Assembly: GCF_004337445.1 (NCBI RefSeq)
Contig: NZ_SJZB01000012.1
Location: forward strand, 1-64,000
Length of the DNA: 64,000 nt
From: Parasulfuritortus cantonensis
GTDB taxonomy: Bacteria > Pseudomonadota > Gammaproteobacteria > Burkholderiales > Thiobacillaceae
Reading direction: 5' to 3'
The position numbers and the translations under genes were made by a program. The notes below the pieces were generated by a model. The model saw nothing but the letters and a program-made list of their open reading frames with translations. It had not been told where the DNA came from and did not search any database. Positions 63,660 to 64,000 of the stretch are shown in pieces; within the stretch, counting starts at the first letter, position 1, and each line of letters opens with the position of its first letter.

Positions 63660-64000
63660 ATGCAGAAAGTGCCATTGACCGTCACCGGCGCGGAGATGCT
63701 GAAGACTGAGCTTCAGCGTCTGAAGTCGGTCGAGCGTCCCAACGTCATTGCCGCCATTGCCGAGGCGCGCTCCCACGGCGACCTGTCGGAAAACGCCGAA
63801 TACGATGCCGCCAAGGAGAAGCAGGGCTTCATCGAGGGGCGCATCAAGGAACTGGAGGGCAAGCTGGCCAACGCCCAGATCATCGATCCGCGTCACCTCG
63901 ATGCCGAGGGCCGGATCGTGTTCGGCGCCACCGTGGAACTGGTCGACGCCGAGACCGGCGACGAGGTGAAGTACCAGATCGTCGGCGACGACGAGGCCGA
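63660..64000 (+). CDS. greA: Transcription elongation factor GreA, cut by the window end
   Basis: GreA rescues backtracked RNA polymerase by stimulating transcript cleavage. The first 113 residues are visible: [20 protein letters not shown], then [40 protein letters not shown] (acidic tip DLSENAEY), and the start of the C-terminal FKBP-like domain ([18 protein letters not shown]). It starts 19 bases after carB, in the usual carAB-greA order. Confidence 0.97.
   Translation, partial: MQKVPLTVTGAEMLKTELQRLKSVERPNVIAAIAEARSHGDLSENAEYDAAKEKQGFIEGRIKELEGKLANAQIIDPRHLDAEGRIVFGATVELVDAETGDEVKYQIVGDDEA

Overview
The window is dense, GC-rich chromosomal DNA with short intergenic gaps. Gene content points to a motile, respiratory betaproteobacterium, probably a Thiobacillus-like autotroph (Hydrogenophilales or neighbours). 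The clues are a cbb3 oxidase operon, a CbbY-type sugar-phosphatase, a class II (B12) ribonucleotide reductase, a DUF2863 protein, the queA-tgt-yajC-secDF order and the rimP-nusA-infB-rbfA-truB-rpsO-pnp order. The lineage is an inference from content and order, not from a marker-gene tree. I see no insertion sequence, phage, plasmid gene or CRISPR array.

Layout. 0-6 kb (minus strand): envelope proteins, a small tautomerase, a family-5-like uracil-DNA glycosylase, DUF2863, a zinc/cation exporter, nagZ, acpS and an EI24 membrane protein. 6-16 kb (mostly plus): nitroreductase, a glycine-zipper exported protein, tRNA-Leu, queA-tgt, yajC-secD-secF, a DedA protein and a GGDEF-EAL plus HDOD signalling pair behind a consensus flagellar sigma-28 promoter. 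16-23 kb (minus): the cbb3 oxidase operon ccoNOQP, ccoG and a FixH-type protein, preceded by a SCO copper chaperone and a three-cysteine Rrf2 regulator. 23-28 kb (minus): biotin operon (four-helix membrane protein, bioB, F, H, C, D). 28-35 kb: comF, dgt, an ECF sigma/anti-sigma pair, an exported protein, aroB, an unassigned 437-aa protein and exonuclease III.

35-48 kb: nrdJ behind two NrdR-like boxes, an AT-richer orphan gene, a secreted small protein, a rhodanese-ankyrin operon behind a sigma-54 promoter, a TRIC channel, a methyltransferase divergent from a B12-type radical SAM protein, DUF302, CopD, a SAM-fold protein and a class II aldolase. 47.6-64 kb: tRNA-Gly, Cys and Leu, the rimP to pnp translation operon, cbbY, folD, tRNA-Pro, Arg and His, carAB and the start of greA.

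Three conserved genes within 3 kb (nagZ, a nitroreductase, queA) are each broken by one missing base in a G or C run. This looks more like a sequencing or assembly artefact than decay, so they are listed as frameshifted genes with intact function likely. Several promoters can be read with good confidence (sigma-28, sigma-54, sigma-70 ahead of tRNAs and carA). They tie a c-di-GMP enzyme to flagellar control and the rhodanese-ankyrin pair to RpoN control.
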